64,000 nt of DNA, from assembly GCF_965200585.1 (NCBI RefSeq), contig NZ_OZ241361.1; one strand, written 5' to 3'. This document shows, in pieces, positions 43,979-51,313 of the stretch (positions are counted from its first letter, which is position 1; the number at the start of each line of letters is the position of its first letter). Made by a program: the position numbers and the translations under genes. Below the pieces are notes generated by a model that saw only the letters and a list, made by a program, of their open reading frames with translations, did no database searches and was not told the origin of the DNA. The stretch comes from Bacterioplanoides sp965200585 (GTDB lineage: Bacteria; Pseudomonadota; Gammaproteobacteria; Pseudomonadales; Oceanobacteraceae).

Positions 43979-44905
43979 TTATTGATTGAAAAACTCTGCG
44001 ACCGCATCCGTAGATACCTTGACGGCTTCGGGCTTGTGATAAAAATCAACATGGCTGAATCCAGCAACAGCCAGCACTTCCGGGTTGTTGGTTAGCTTGT
44101 CGATAAAGGCGGTTGAGCAGATTGCAGTGGGTGCATCCTGGCCGTAAACCACCAGAGTGGGTTGAACGATTTTGTCGGCATAGTGTTCACACAGGGAGAA
44201 CAGCGATTGCATTGGCTGATCACCGATATGAATGTTGCTGAAATTTTCTACCGCCTTAGGGCCCTTAACACCATCTCTGCCGTAGTAGCTGTAGGTCTCT
44301 CGCGCCATTTCCGGGAAGGCAGCCGTTGCGACAAATTCGTCTTCTGATTGCTCGTCATTCAGGCCGAACGGGGCAACATAGTCAGGTTCGCCACTTTCAT
44401 ACATGGCTTGGGCAGAAGTATTTGCTGCCGCAATCATCGGGTTTGTTACTTCCTGTCCCAGCCATTGGAAGCCATCAGCCGCCATCATGCCTGAAACAGT
44501 TGCCAGTTTTTTGATGCGGTGATCAGTGACGGATGCCGAAGCGATGATTGAGCCCCCCTGACAAACGCCCAAACCATAAATTTCTTCAACATAAGGCAGG
44601 GTGCCTAAATAAGAAACCGCGTCCCAGGTGTTTTCAATCAGGCGGAACATATAGCGGGATTGCTTATGTTCACCTGGCAGCGCTGGTGAGTCACCCATAC
44701 CCAGATAGTCAAATGCCAGAAAAACAAAACCACGCTTCGCCATTTCCGGGCCATAAGTGCCGAGCACTTGTTCTTTCACTTGTGGAAACGGGCTGGCACC
44801 CACAATGGCTTTGTATTTTTTATTGGCGTCAAAATTATCAGGCAGGTACAGATCACCCACCAAATCAACGCCAAATGATTTAAACGTTACTCTTTCGATA
44901 GTCAT
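43979..44905 (-). CDS. Alpha/beta hydrolase with Cys nucleophile elbow
   Basis: 308 residues from ATG 44905 with AAAGGGG upstream. The nucleophile elbow reads GVCQGGS near 118, that is Cys in place of Ser, as in dienelactone hydrolases. Catalytic His is likely in AGFSHVDFY near 286 and Asp in VVYGQDAPTA near 256. It resembles the DLH/YcjY-type hydrolases. Convergent with the dehalogenase gene (48-bp gap). The substrate is unknown. Confidence 0.8.
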   Translation of the reverse strand: MTIERVTFKSFGVDLVGDLYLPDNFDANKKYKAIVGASPFPQVKEQVLGTYGPEMAKRGFVFLAFDYLGMGDSPALPGEHKQSRYMFRLIENTWDAVSYLGTLPYVEEIYGLGVCQGGSIIASASVTDHRIKKLATVSGMMAADGFQWLGQEVTNPMIAAANTSAQAMYESGEPDYVAPFGLNDEQSEDEFVATAAFPEMARETYSYYGRDGVKGPKAVENFSNIHIGDQPMQSLFSLCEHYADKIVQPTLVVYGQDAPTAICSTAFIDKLTNNPEVLAVAGFSHVDFYHKPEAVKVSTDAVAEFFNQ

Positions 44906-45042
44906 ACATTCACCCCTTTGTGAAATGATCTGTTCAGGTAGTGATGTCATCATAGGCTTGCTCAGCCCTGAGGGCAGTGCACAAATCTACGTTATGTGGA
45001 TACAAAATCACGTTACCGTAAGCAGAACACTAAGGGGGATGT

Positions 45043-45213
45043 TCAGGCTTTCCGCAGGCCCTGTATCTCTTGATACAACTTTTCCGCTTCTGCGGTGATT
45101 TCAGAATAGCCGCGAATATCGCCATTACGCTGAGCCTTCATGGCTTGTTCCAGCTTGGCGTCGTATTGCTTTTGTAATTTTTTGATGGAGTCTGGCTTAA
45201 GGAAGGAGAACAT
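45043..45213 (-). CDS. DUF6435-like small coiled-coil protein
   Basis: 56 residues read directly from the sequence: start MFSFLKPDSIKKLQKQYDAK, middle LEQAMKAQRNGDIRGYSEIT, ending QGLRKA. It is predicted fully helical. This composition and the MFSFLK start match my memory of a small conserved gammaproteobacterial family (DUF6435). Function unknown. Lacks signal and membrane segments. It is the last ordinary gene before the katG fragment and array 2. Confidence 0.8.
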   Translation of the reverse strand: MFSFLKPDSIKKLQKQYDAKLEQAMKAQRNGDIRGYSEITAEAEKLYQEIQGLRKA

Positions 45214-45300
45214 AAGTATGCCTCGTTATGGATTTCTTTATTTTAAGTATTTTCTCCGCCAGAAACGACAACAAAATTTATAAGGTTATGATCATCAAAA

Positions 45301-45360
45301 ATCGGCTTTGGGCTATAACAGGGCAAAGGATGTTTTATCCGTTTGTGCCTGAGACGCATC
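45301..45360 (-). pseudogene. 60-bp katG fragment
   Basis: Matches 49511-49570 within katG at 56 of 60 positions, same orientation. Flanks on both sides are unrelated to katG. It lies 21 bp from the outermost attC of array 2. Confidence 0.85.
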
Positions 45361-45380
45361 TGAACTCTGTTTCGGATTGG

Positions 45381-45444
45381 TCTAACTCCTAGGCTAGGGA
45401 GCGGTGCACTGCGCTGTCCAAAACTTTGAGCCTATTGTTAATGA
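45381..45444 (-). other. attC site, outermost of array 2
   Basis: TCTAACTCCTAGGC ... GAGCCTATTGTTAAT with arms GCGGTGCACTGCGC. Canonical ends; about 62 bp. Confidence 0.83.
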
Positions 45445-45448
45445 GTTT

Positions 45449-45763
45449 CTATTTGAAATACTGGTCAATATTATTATCCTCTAAATACGCGAGTGATTTT
45501 TTGGATATCTTTGTGCCTATCGGGTAAGCAAGGCTAAACACTCTTAGATAGAAACGCAGTAGAAGCAAACCAATTCTGTCACTCTTCATAAGGCCTAGTC
45601 CAATAACTAGATGCAACGCTGTCATCATAAAGACAAAGATCAAACCACCTATGCCAGGAAGGGAACCAGCGTAAGCGTGAGAGCCAAGGCCGAATATGCC
45701 AAAAGAAAAGAATAGAAAGCCATATAGCTTCACAATATAGAGAGGTTTTCTTTCAATATTCAT
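45449..45763 (-). CDS. Cassette gene: small membrane protein
   Basis: 104 residues. Two hydrophobic segments (about 8-30, YIVKLYGFLFFSFGIFGLG; and 35-58, LPGIGGLIFVFMMTALHLVIGLG) and a third weaker one near 65-85. Basic C-terminal tail. No family recognised. Last cassette of array 2. Confidence 0.68.
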   Translation of the reverse strand: MNIERKPLYIVKLYGFLFFSFGIFGLGSHAYAGSLPGIGGLIFVFMMTALHLVIGLGLMKSDRIGLLLLRFYLRVFSLAYPIGTKISKKSLAYLEDNNIDQYFK

Positions 45764-45773
45764 TTGTATTAGT

Positions 45774-45806
45774 TCAGACCTGATCTGACAGTCGCTTGTT
45801 ATAGCT
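45774..45806 (-). other. Degenerate attC-like junction
   Basis: One attC end is present (GCTTGTTATAG) but the opposite GTTA-type end is unclear (TTAGTTC). Possibly a decayed or atypical attC. Confidence 0.4.
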
Positions 45807-46191
45807 TTTCAATTGCATTGAATGTGGTTGCTAATTCTTGAAGCTCACCTGTTTCATGGAGCCATAGATACACTGTATTTTTAAATTGCCCTGACTCCCT
45901 GATGAATACCATTTGATCTCCTAAACCATTGTTTGCAATTGCTAATGCCTCATTTGGAAAATTGCCAATGTCTTTGCATGCCTCCGTTTCATTGATGATA
46001 TGATTGCAAGTGCGGGAAAGCCTCTTTCTATCTGACGCATCTTTAATTGGATAGAACTCCCAGTCATCTTCTTCTGTTGATGCTTCGCCGCCATTATCCA
46101 ATTTCATTGCTTCGCGATATTCGTGAGGCAACTTTGTTCCAAGCTCTGCTTCAGTATGGGCTAATTGTTCCTCAGATAATTTAAATGGCAT
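45799..46191 (-). CDS. Cassette gene: SMI1/KNR4 (SUKH)-like protein
   Basis: 130 residues from ATG 46191 (GGAGAG upstream); an in-frame ATG at 46203 is possible. The start MPFKLSEEQLAHTEAELGTK followed by LPHEYREAMKLDNGG is typical of the SMI1/KNR4 superfamily; later IANNGLGDQMVFIRES and VYLWLHETGEL fit the same fold. SUKH members often serve as immunity proteins to contact-dependent or polymorphic toxins. No toxin adjoins it here. Confidence 0.75.
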   Translation of the reverse strand: MPFKLSEEQLAHTEAELGTKLPHEYREAMKLDNGGEASTEEDDWEFYPIKDASDRKRLSRTCNHIINETEACKDIGNFPNEALAIANNGLGDQMVFIRESGQFKNTVYLWLHETGELQELATTFNAIEKL

Positions 46192-46202
46192 CGATCTCTC
46201 CA

Positions 46203-46250
46203 TTACTAAAATGCTTTTGTTGTGGGACGTTCACCAACTATTTGTTATTT
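46203..46250 (-). other. Degenerate attC-like junction
   Basis: Minus-strand AATAACAAATAGTTGG resembles one attC end; the other end is not canonical. Weak call supported mainly by position between two cassette genes. Confidence 0.35.
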
Positions 46251-46634
46251 TATTTTAGGTACTTCTACACCCAGTATTTCTTCGGTGAGATTTAAGTTGT
46301 CACGTCTTAAAAAAGGCACTAACTCCACCATCAAAGTTCTAGGATCGATAATGGTATAGTTTGATTCAGAGCAGCTTCTACCACCGCAGCGAGCGTTAAT
46401 AAGAGCTTTAAATTGGTTTCTCTTATTCTTTACACATAAAAAATTAGTGTAATCGATACTGTGCTTCCACAAAGAAGTTTCTCGCCCGTTACTCCTTGCT
46501 TGTATATGAAGCCTAGAGCTTTCGTACTCACCCACTGTTTCGATATTAAAAATAGCATCTCCGCATTTATATTCTTTGCTTAAAGCAGGTAGAGATAGAA
46601 CCGCTAACAACATAAGACTAAATAACTTACTCAT
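46245..46634 (-). CDS. Cassette gene: small exported protein
   Basis: 129 residues with signal peptide (MSKLFSLMLLAVLSLPALS, then KEYKCGDAIF). Four cysteines in the mature part (CGDAIF, FLCVKN, ARCGGRSCSE) suggest disulfides. No recognised family. AAGGAAGA precedes the ATG. The downstream junction is degenerate, the upstream attC is canonical. Confidence 0.7.
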   Translation of the reverse strand: MSKLFSLMLLAVLSLPALSKEYKCGDAIFNIETVGEYESSRLHIQARSNGRETSLWKHSIDYTNFLCVKNKRNQFKALINARCGGRSCSESNYTIIDPRTLMVELVPFLRRDNLNLTEEILGVEVPKIK

Positions 46635-46648
46635 AATCTTCCTTGGGA

Positions 46649-46726
46649 AATAACGCCGCTAGCAGCGGCCGAGTGAAACGAGGTCCAGCCCCGTAGGGGC
46701 GATGCTGGCTGGCTTTGTTATAGCCA
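46649..46726 (-). other. attC site between cassettes 4 and 5 of array 2
   Basis: AATAACGCCGCTAGCAGCGG ... GATGCTGGCTGGCTTTGTTATAGC, with an added stem CCAGCCCCGTAGGGGC. Canonical. Confidence 0.87.
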
Positions 46727-46729
46727 TAT

Positions 46730-47317
46730 TTAGGCAAGAACCTTGTTTATTTGTTTAACGATATTATCGCGGGCATTCTGTTTTTTAAACACAGTTGGAA
46801 TATGCAACAGAAAGCTAGCCCACTTAAATTTTTCGGTTTTTCTTTCATTGGATGCAATGTAATCACGAAGGTCTACTGCCGACTCGCGATTAAAAGCCCA
46901 AAGCACTTCACCTTTATAGCTGAATGAATAATAAGCATCTTGAGGCCATTGAAGGATATACGGTTTTCTTGTTTGGCAATGGCTACAAAAAAATGCTCCA
47001 AGATCGAGGCCATGACTTCTGGTTAAGTACTTAGAGTGAGACCAATTTTCGGGGGAATAACCGTCAGGTAAGCTAGTAATAGCGTTAATCGAGCCACCGT
47101 GCAAATTAGCGTAATAGATGGCGCCGTACCATTTGTGGCCACAACTATCTTTAAACGTTGAGTATTCAAAGATGTCACTTTGCTCGAAAAATGGAACATC
47201 TTTTTTCAGTGTAATTTTGACGACCTCAGCAAACTCGAAAACGCAATGCCCACCACAAGCAGGGCATTTAATCTCTACTTTGTGAGGCATGGGATTCCAA
47301 TCGTAAGTGCCGGTCAT
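46730..47317 (-). CDS. Cassette gene: zinc-ribbon protein of 195 residues
   Basis: Soluble protein with two Cys pairs (CPACGGHC near 19 and CSHCQTRK near 111) that could build zinc ribbons, aromatic-rich central part (KWYGAIYYANLHGG) and a basic C-terminal tail. Not recognised. The presence of two ribbons suggests nucleic-acid or protein binding, but this is only inference. Cassette 4 of array 2. Confidence 0.68.
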   Translation of the reverse strand: MTGTYDWNPMPHKVEIKCPACGGHCVFEFAEVVKITLKKDVPFFEQSDIFEYSTFKDSCGHKWYGAIYYANLHGGSINAITSLPDGYSPENWSHSKYLTRSHGLDLGAFFCSHCQTRKPYILQWPQDAYYSFSYKGEVLWAFNRESAVDLRDYIASNERKTEKFKWASFLLHIPTVFKKQNARDNIVKQINKVLA

Positions 47318-47333
47318 CTCAGTTCCTTTAAGC

Positions 47334-47418
47334 TATAACGCCGTTGGCATGTGCTGGAAAACCGCGTAGCGGTTTGGAGGTCCAGCCGAAGGCGAAATGC
47401 CCAACCTTGTTAAATGCC
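47334..47418 (-). other. attC site between cassettes 3 and 4 of array 2
   Basis: CTATAACGCCGTTGGCATG ... ATGCCCAACCTTGTTAAATGCC, with stem AACCGCGTAGCGGTT. About 85 bp. Confidence 0.87.
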
Positions 47419-47820
47419 ATTGTTGGATGTTACCTCACCGCCAAAGGCTTTGATTATTTGCTCGCTTGCATCCAGGCCACCACTTGGGCAAGCAAGCTGT
47501 TCAAACAGCAACTTTCCATTACCATTTTGATCTATATCCAAACCTAGATAAATGAGCTCTGCGCTTTCTATAGTATCGAACCACGAGCCGAAGTCCCAAG
47601 GCAACTCTGCATTTGGATTTGCTTTCCATTGCTTTAGCATTTCATCTGCTTCTTCTTTGGCTGGATTTACAAAGTAGTTAGTAACTTTTGCCCCCATTAC
47701 TTTAGCCAGCGCATCTTCATTAAAGCTACCATCTGATTTACTACTAGAGATATAGTCGAAAGCCATTTTAAGACTTTCAATCTCTTCGTTTGGAACTGAT
47801 TTAAACTCTATCTCTGACAT
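47410..47820 (-). CDS. Cassette gene: 136-residue acidic hypothetical protein
   Basis: Soluble and acidic, no signal. A helical first half (IESLKMAFDYISSSKSD, EEADEMLKQWKANPN) and a second half with WDFGSWFDTIESAELIYLG and an acidic loop DIDQNGNGK that superficially resembles an EF-hand-like loop. Not recognised. Cassette 3 of array 2. Confidence 0.66.
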   Translation of the reverse strand: MSEIEFKSVPNEEIESLKMAFDYISSSKSDGSFNEDALAKVMGAKVTNYFVNPAKEEADEMLKQWKANPNAELPWDFGSWFDTIESAELIYLGLDIDQNGNGKLLFEQLACPSGGLDASEQIIKAFGGEVTSNNGI

Positions 47821-47830
47821 ATCCTTGCCA

Positions 47831-47900
47831 TTTAACGCCGTGGTTAGGGGCGCGCTTTAGCGCGTCCCAGCCGAAGACGACTACACCACCTTGTTAAGGT
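47831..47900 (-). other. attC site between cassettes 2 and 3 of array 2
   Basis: ATTTAACGCCGTGGTTAGG ... CTACACCACCTTGTTAAGG with arms GCGCGCTTTAGCGCGTC. The upstream gene's stop codon lies inside it. Confidence 0.86.
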
Positions 47901-48215
47901 TTTGTACGACCAGCACCGCTTACACGATATAAAACTAAGCAATACTGACCAAAATAAAATGGCAAATAATAAGATACTGCCAAACACTCCAGATGCACCG
48001 CCACTTGGGAAAATTAAATACATGGGAAAATAATCAATAAGCCCAACGCATAATAGACCTGGAGCTATAACTATATAGCCAGGGATAGCCAATATTAACC
48101 CAAGTACTTCGGCACCATATACAGATGATATAAACGACCCAACTAGTATGAAAACGTAGCTTAAAACACCGAGAAAGACTGCTGAAGAAACGCCAAATAG
48201 TATGCTCCTGATCAT
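47844..48215 (-). CDS. Cassette gene: membrane protein reading into its attC
   Basis: 123 residues from ATG 48215 (AAGG from the upstream attC end serves as ribosome site); the longer frame starts within an attC. Three hydrophobic segments (about 3-27, 30-55, 75-95). The last ~18 codons (ending GRAKARP) are attC bases, giving a basic Cys/Arg-rich tail. Not recognised. The read-through tail may mean the original stop was lost or that the tail is tolerated. Confidence 0.65.
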   Translation of the reverse strand: MIRSILFGVSSAVFLGVLSYVFILVGSFISSVYGAEVLGLILAIPGYIVIAPGLLCVGLIDYFPMYLIFPSGGASGVFGSILLFAILFWSVLLSFISCKRCWSYKTLTRWCSRLRLGRAKARP

Positions 48216-48228
48216 ATATATGGAAACC

Positions 48229-48309
48229 TTAACGCCCGCAGCACGGGCGAGGAGCGCAGCGACGAGTCCAGCCCACGAAGTGGGCAATAGTGCCTGCGCT
48301 TGTTATAAG
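48229..48309 (-). other. attC site between cassettes 1 and 2 of array 2
   Basis: TTAACGCCCGCAGCACGGGC ... GTGCCTGCGCTTGTTATAAG, with internal stem GCCCACGAAGTGGGC. Canonical. Confidence 0.86.
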
Positions 48310-48316
48310 TAGCGGC

Positions 48317-48559
48317 CTAGTTTTGCGATACATACTTGATGCCCAGCCCCAATAGTACAAAAGCCACACCTAACATAAATACAAGCCAAGGACCTTTGTC
48401 TGGGCTTTCTGTGGAAACAACTTTAAGAAACTGTCCTTCCGGTCTTTCAGAAAAGAAACCAACAGGGAGAAAGTCTGAAAGTTGAGGCAGACCAAAAAAG
48501 TACGCAGCCAGGGTGTAACAAATAATCGCTGTACCAATAATTATTAAATAAATGCTCAT
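48317..48559 (-). CDS. Cassette gene: 80-residue two-helix membrane protein
   Basis: Hydrophobic N-terminus (IYLIIIGTAIICYTLAAYFF), a polar loop (about 26-52) and a second helix (WLVFMLGVAFVLLGLGIKYV). It is the first cassette next to attI2 and so best placed to be expressed from an attI-borne promoter. AGAGAACG precedes the ATG. No family recognised. Confidence 0.68.
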   Translation of the reverse strand: MSIYLIIIGTAIICYTLAAYFFGLPQLSDFLPVGFFSERPEGQFLKVVSTESPDKGPWLVFMLGVAFVLLGLGIKYVSQN

Positions 48560-48575
48560 CGTTCTCTTAACTTAT

Positions 48576-48890
48576 AACATTTTAATTGTGCGCATGCGCG
48601 TTTGCACAGAACGCCCGAGCCTCGAATATTCTTATAGCTGATTGAATTTTCATTGGAAACTTCCATAAGGCTGATCTTCTCATCCATGTAAACGAGCATG
48701 CCTAGTATATCTGCTAACGGGGTCTCGTATTGTCATTGGTATAACTAACAGGACATTGATTTTCTTATACATTTCCATGAATGACCAGTGCAAACGAGCA
48801 TTGGTGGCAGTTTATCGCGCCATTACTGTCAGTAACTTGTATTTTTTCGATATTTTAACTGTCTTTATATACAGTGTTTGTGAGAGGGCA
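48576..48890. other. attI2 and integrase promoter region of platform 2
   Basis: Starts at the cassette crossover (AAC at 48576-48578) and parallels 41216-41537. Resemblance continues to the ATGGCA at 48897-48902, after which the intI sequence is gone and bases lead to the katG terminator. Nothing coding is credible between 48560 and 49057. Confidence 0.8.
48859..48874. promoter_or_regulatory. LexA (SOS) box of platform 2
   Basis: CTG-TCTTTATATA-CAG, same position and form as at 41500-41515. Conserved although its integrase gene has disappeared. Confidence 0.76.
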
Positions 48891-48983
48891 ATGCCTATGG
48901 CACGAGAGCGTGGCGTTTTACTGATCCGTCATTTAAACGATTTGTTCAGAGTCAGGATGATTGATAAGCGCGAATATCGACAT

Positions 48984-49016
48984 AAAAAAGCCACCCATAA
49001 CAGGTTATGGGTGGCA
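48984..49016 (-). terminator. Terminator of katG
   Basis: Minus-strand 11-bp stem GCCACCCATAA / TTATGGGTGGC with a 4-nt loop, followed by a run of Ts (A on the plus strand at 48984-48989). About 42 bp after the katG stop. Confidence 0.9.
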
Positions 49017-49057
49017 AAGAAGGATTTGAACGTTAACTCAGAGTCAAATGTTGCGCG

Positions 49058-51313
49058 TTAGTTCAGATCGGTACGACCCTGACGCATCACTTTGACCCAG
49101 GCATTCACAAAGTCCTGAACAAACATCTCTTTGGCATCGTCAGAAGCATACACTTCAGCAATGGCACGCAGTTCAGAGTTAGAACCGAAAATCAGGTCAA
49201 CCGGAGTGGCAGTCCACTGCAGTTTGCCAGATTTACGATCACGACCTTCGTAGATACCTTCCTGACCTTTGGCTTTGTTCCACTGGGTGGACATATCCAG
49301 CAGGTTCACGAAGAAGTCGTTGGTCAGAGCGCCTTTACGCTGAGTCAGTACACCGTGATCGGAGCCATCAGCATTGGCTTCCAGTACACGCATACCACCC
49401 ACCAGTACGGTCATTTCAGGCACACTCAGATCCAGCTGATCCGCTTTATCCACCATCATTTCGGTTGGTGAACGGTAGTTACGCTGCTTGTCGAAGTAGT
49501 TACGGAAGGCATCGGCTTTTGGCTCTAACAGAGCAAATGATGTTTTATCCGTTTGTGCCTGAGACGCATCAGTACGACCCGGAGCAAAAGGAACCGTCAC
49601 CGAATGACCGGCTTTTTTCGCTGCGTTTTCGATACCGGTAGCACCTGCCAATACAATCAGGTCAGCCATGGAAACCTGGCGCTTGCCAGACTTCTTGTTG
49701 AATCCTGTTTGAATGTCTTCCAGCTCAGCCAGTACTTTTTTCAGTTGTGCCGGGTTGTTCACCGCCCAACCGTTTTGTGGCATCAGACGTAAACGGGCAC
49801 CGTTGGTACCACCACGCTTATCACCGTCACGGTAGCTGGCGGCTGAAGCCCAGGCAGTGCTGATCAGTTCAGCGTTGCTTAAACCAGACTTGCTGATGGC
49901 TTTTTTCAGCTTGCTGACGTCTTTGCTGTTAATCGCCTGATAGTCGGCAGCGGGAGTCGGGTCTTGCCAGATTAATTCTTCGGCCGGTACATCGTTACCC
50001 AGATACAGTGCCCGTGGGCCCAGATCACGGTGAGTCAGTTTGTACCAGGCTTTGGCGAACGCTAAGCGGTACTCTTCCGGGTTTGCCAGGAAGCGCTCAG
50101 AAATTTTGCGGTATTCCGGATCAAACTTCAGCGCCAGGTCGGCGGTGGTCATGACCGGTGGGTTGTACTTACCTTTGATGTGCGCATCCGGTACGGATTT
50201 ATGCAGAGATTCATCGGTAGGTACCCATACCATGCCGCCCGCCGGACTGCGTTGCTGCTTCCAGTCGTTGTTCAGCAGGTTAGATAAGTACAGTGTGGTC
50301 CACTGAGTCGGTGCTTGTGTCCAGGCACCTTCCAGACCACTGGTGGTGGTGTCTTCGGAATGGCCTTTACCACAGCTGTTTTTCCAGCCTAAGCCCTGAG
50401 CTTCGATAGGTGCAGCACCTGGCTCAGCACCCAGACATTTACCTGGCTTGCGGGCACCGTGCATTTTACCGAAGGTGTGACCACCGGCGACCAGCGCCAC
50501 GGTTTCTTCATCGTTCATTGCCATACGGCCAAAGGCGATGCGAATATTTTTGGCCGAACCAACCGGGTCTGGTTTGCCTTTTGGACCTTCCGGATTAACG
50601 TAAATCAGGCCCATGTGGGTCGCACCCAGAGGGCGCTGCAATTTACCGTCACGATCTTCACGATCGCTGGCCAGCATTTCCACTTCCGGACCCCAGTAAA
50701 CCACATCCGGTTCCCAGTCATCGGCACGACCACCGGCAAAGCCGTAGGTTTTAAAGCCCATGTTTTCCAGACCAACGGTACCGGCCATAATCATCAGGTC
50801 ACCCCAGGACAGAGCGCGACCGTACTTCTGTTTAATTGGCCATAATAAACGACGTGCTTTATCCAGGTTGCCGTTATCCGGCCAGCTGTTTAATGGGTCA
50901 AAACGCATCTGACCACCGTCACCACCACCACGGCCATCTAATGTGCGGTAGGTACCTGAGCTGTGCCACGCCAGGCGAATAAAGAACGGACCATAGTTAC
51001 CGAAGTCGGCTGGCCACCAGTCTTGTGAATCGGTTAGCAGCGCATTCAGATCGGCTTTAACGGCATCCAGATCCAGCTTTTTGAATTCTTCGGCGTAATC
51101 AAAATCTTCACCATAAGGATTGGAGCGGGAATCGTGGTCACGCAGTGGAGCCAGATTTAATTGATCAGGCCACCAGAAATTATTGGTTTTGGCCTCAAAC
51201 TGTCCGGCGTGGCCGCCACCCGCTGAACTTTTGGGTTTACTGATTTCGTCGGCAAACGAGGCCGCCGGAGAGATGGCAACAGCCAATGCGGTTACAAGTA
51301 AGGATCTTTTCAT
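49058..51313 (-). CDS. katG: Catalase-peroxidase KatG with signal peptide
   Basis: Bifunctional heme catalase-peroxidase of 751 residues. ATG 51313 is chosen: AGGA lies about 9 bp upstream, and the longer frame has no ribosome site. The distal RLAWHSSGTYR (Arg-Trp-His) is near residue 103, the Tyr of the Met-Tyr-Trp adduct lies in MGLIYVNPEGP near 230, and the proximal His is in VALVAGGHTFGK near 270. A signal peptide (MKRSLLVTALAVAISPAASFADE) predicts export, like KatP-type enzymes. An internal 60-bp portion is duplicated at 45301-45360. Confidence 0.95.
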   Translation of the reverse strand: MKRSLLVTALAVAISPAASFADEISKPKSSAGGGHAGQFEAKTNNFWWPDQLNLAPLRDHDSRSNPYGEDFDYAEEFKKLDLDAVKADLNALLTDSQDWWPADFGNYGPFFIRLAWHSSGTYRTLDGRGGGDGGQMRFDPLNSWPDNGNLDKARRLLWPIKQKYGRALSWGDLMIMAGTVGLENMGFKTYGFAGGRADDWEPDVVYWGPEVEMLASDREDRDGKLQRPLGATHMGLIYVNPEGPKGKPDPVGSAKNIRIAFGRMAMNDEETVALVAGGHTFGKMHGARKPGKCLGAEPGAAPIEAQGLGWKNSCGKGHSEDTTTSGLEGAWTQAPTQWTTLYLSNLLNNDWKQQRSPAGGMVWVPTDESLHKSVPDAHIKGKYNPPVMTTADLALKFDPEYRKISERFLANPEEYRLAFAKAWYKLTHRDLGPRALYLGNDVPAEELIWQDPTPAADYQAINSKDVSKLKKAISKSGLSNAELISTAWASAASYRDGDKRGGTNGARLRLMPQNGWAVNNPAQLKKVLAELEDIQTGFNKKSGKRQVSMADLIVLAGATGIENAAKKAGHSVTVPFAPGRTDASQAQTDKTSFALLEPKADAFRNYFDKQRNYRSPTEMMVDKADQLDLSVPEMTVLVGGMRVLEANADGSDHGVLTQRKGALTNDFFVNLLDMSTQWNKAKGQEGIYEGRDRKSGKLQWTATPVDLIFGSNSELRAIAEVYASDDAKEMFVQDFVNAWVKVMRQGRTDLN

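Larger units (their letters stand above)
45381..48890 (-). mobile_element. Integron cassette array 2 with attI/integrase promoter region
   Basis: Seven minus-strand genes run leftwards from a second attI region at about 48576. Five clear attC sites plus two degenerate junctions separate them. The platform resembles that of array 1 up to the cassette crossover point, where the two diverge into different cassettes. The intI coding region has been lost. Confidence 0.87.

Noticed and set aside
37899..48309. Rho-independent terminators for cassette genes
   Set aside because: The hairpins after these genes have attC ends (TAACG / TTGTTA) and no T-runs, so they are better explained as recombination sites.
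36600..48600. CRISPR array as explanation for the spaced repeats
   Set aside because: Repeats are 60-90 bp, variable in the middle, have attC end motifs and alternate with genes rather than 30-bp spacers; no cas genes.
48756..49061. 101-codon plus-strand frame over attI2 and the katG end
   Set aside because: It runs across the integrase promoter region, LexA box and katG terminator. Only its leader resembles platform 1; no protein family is evident.
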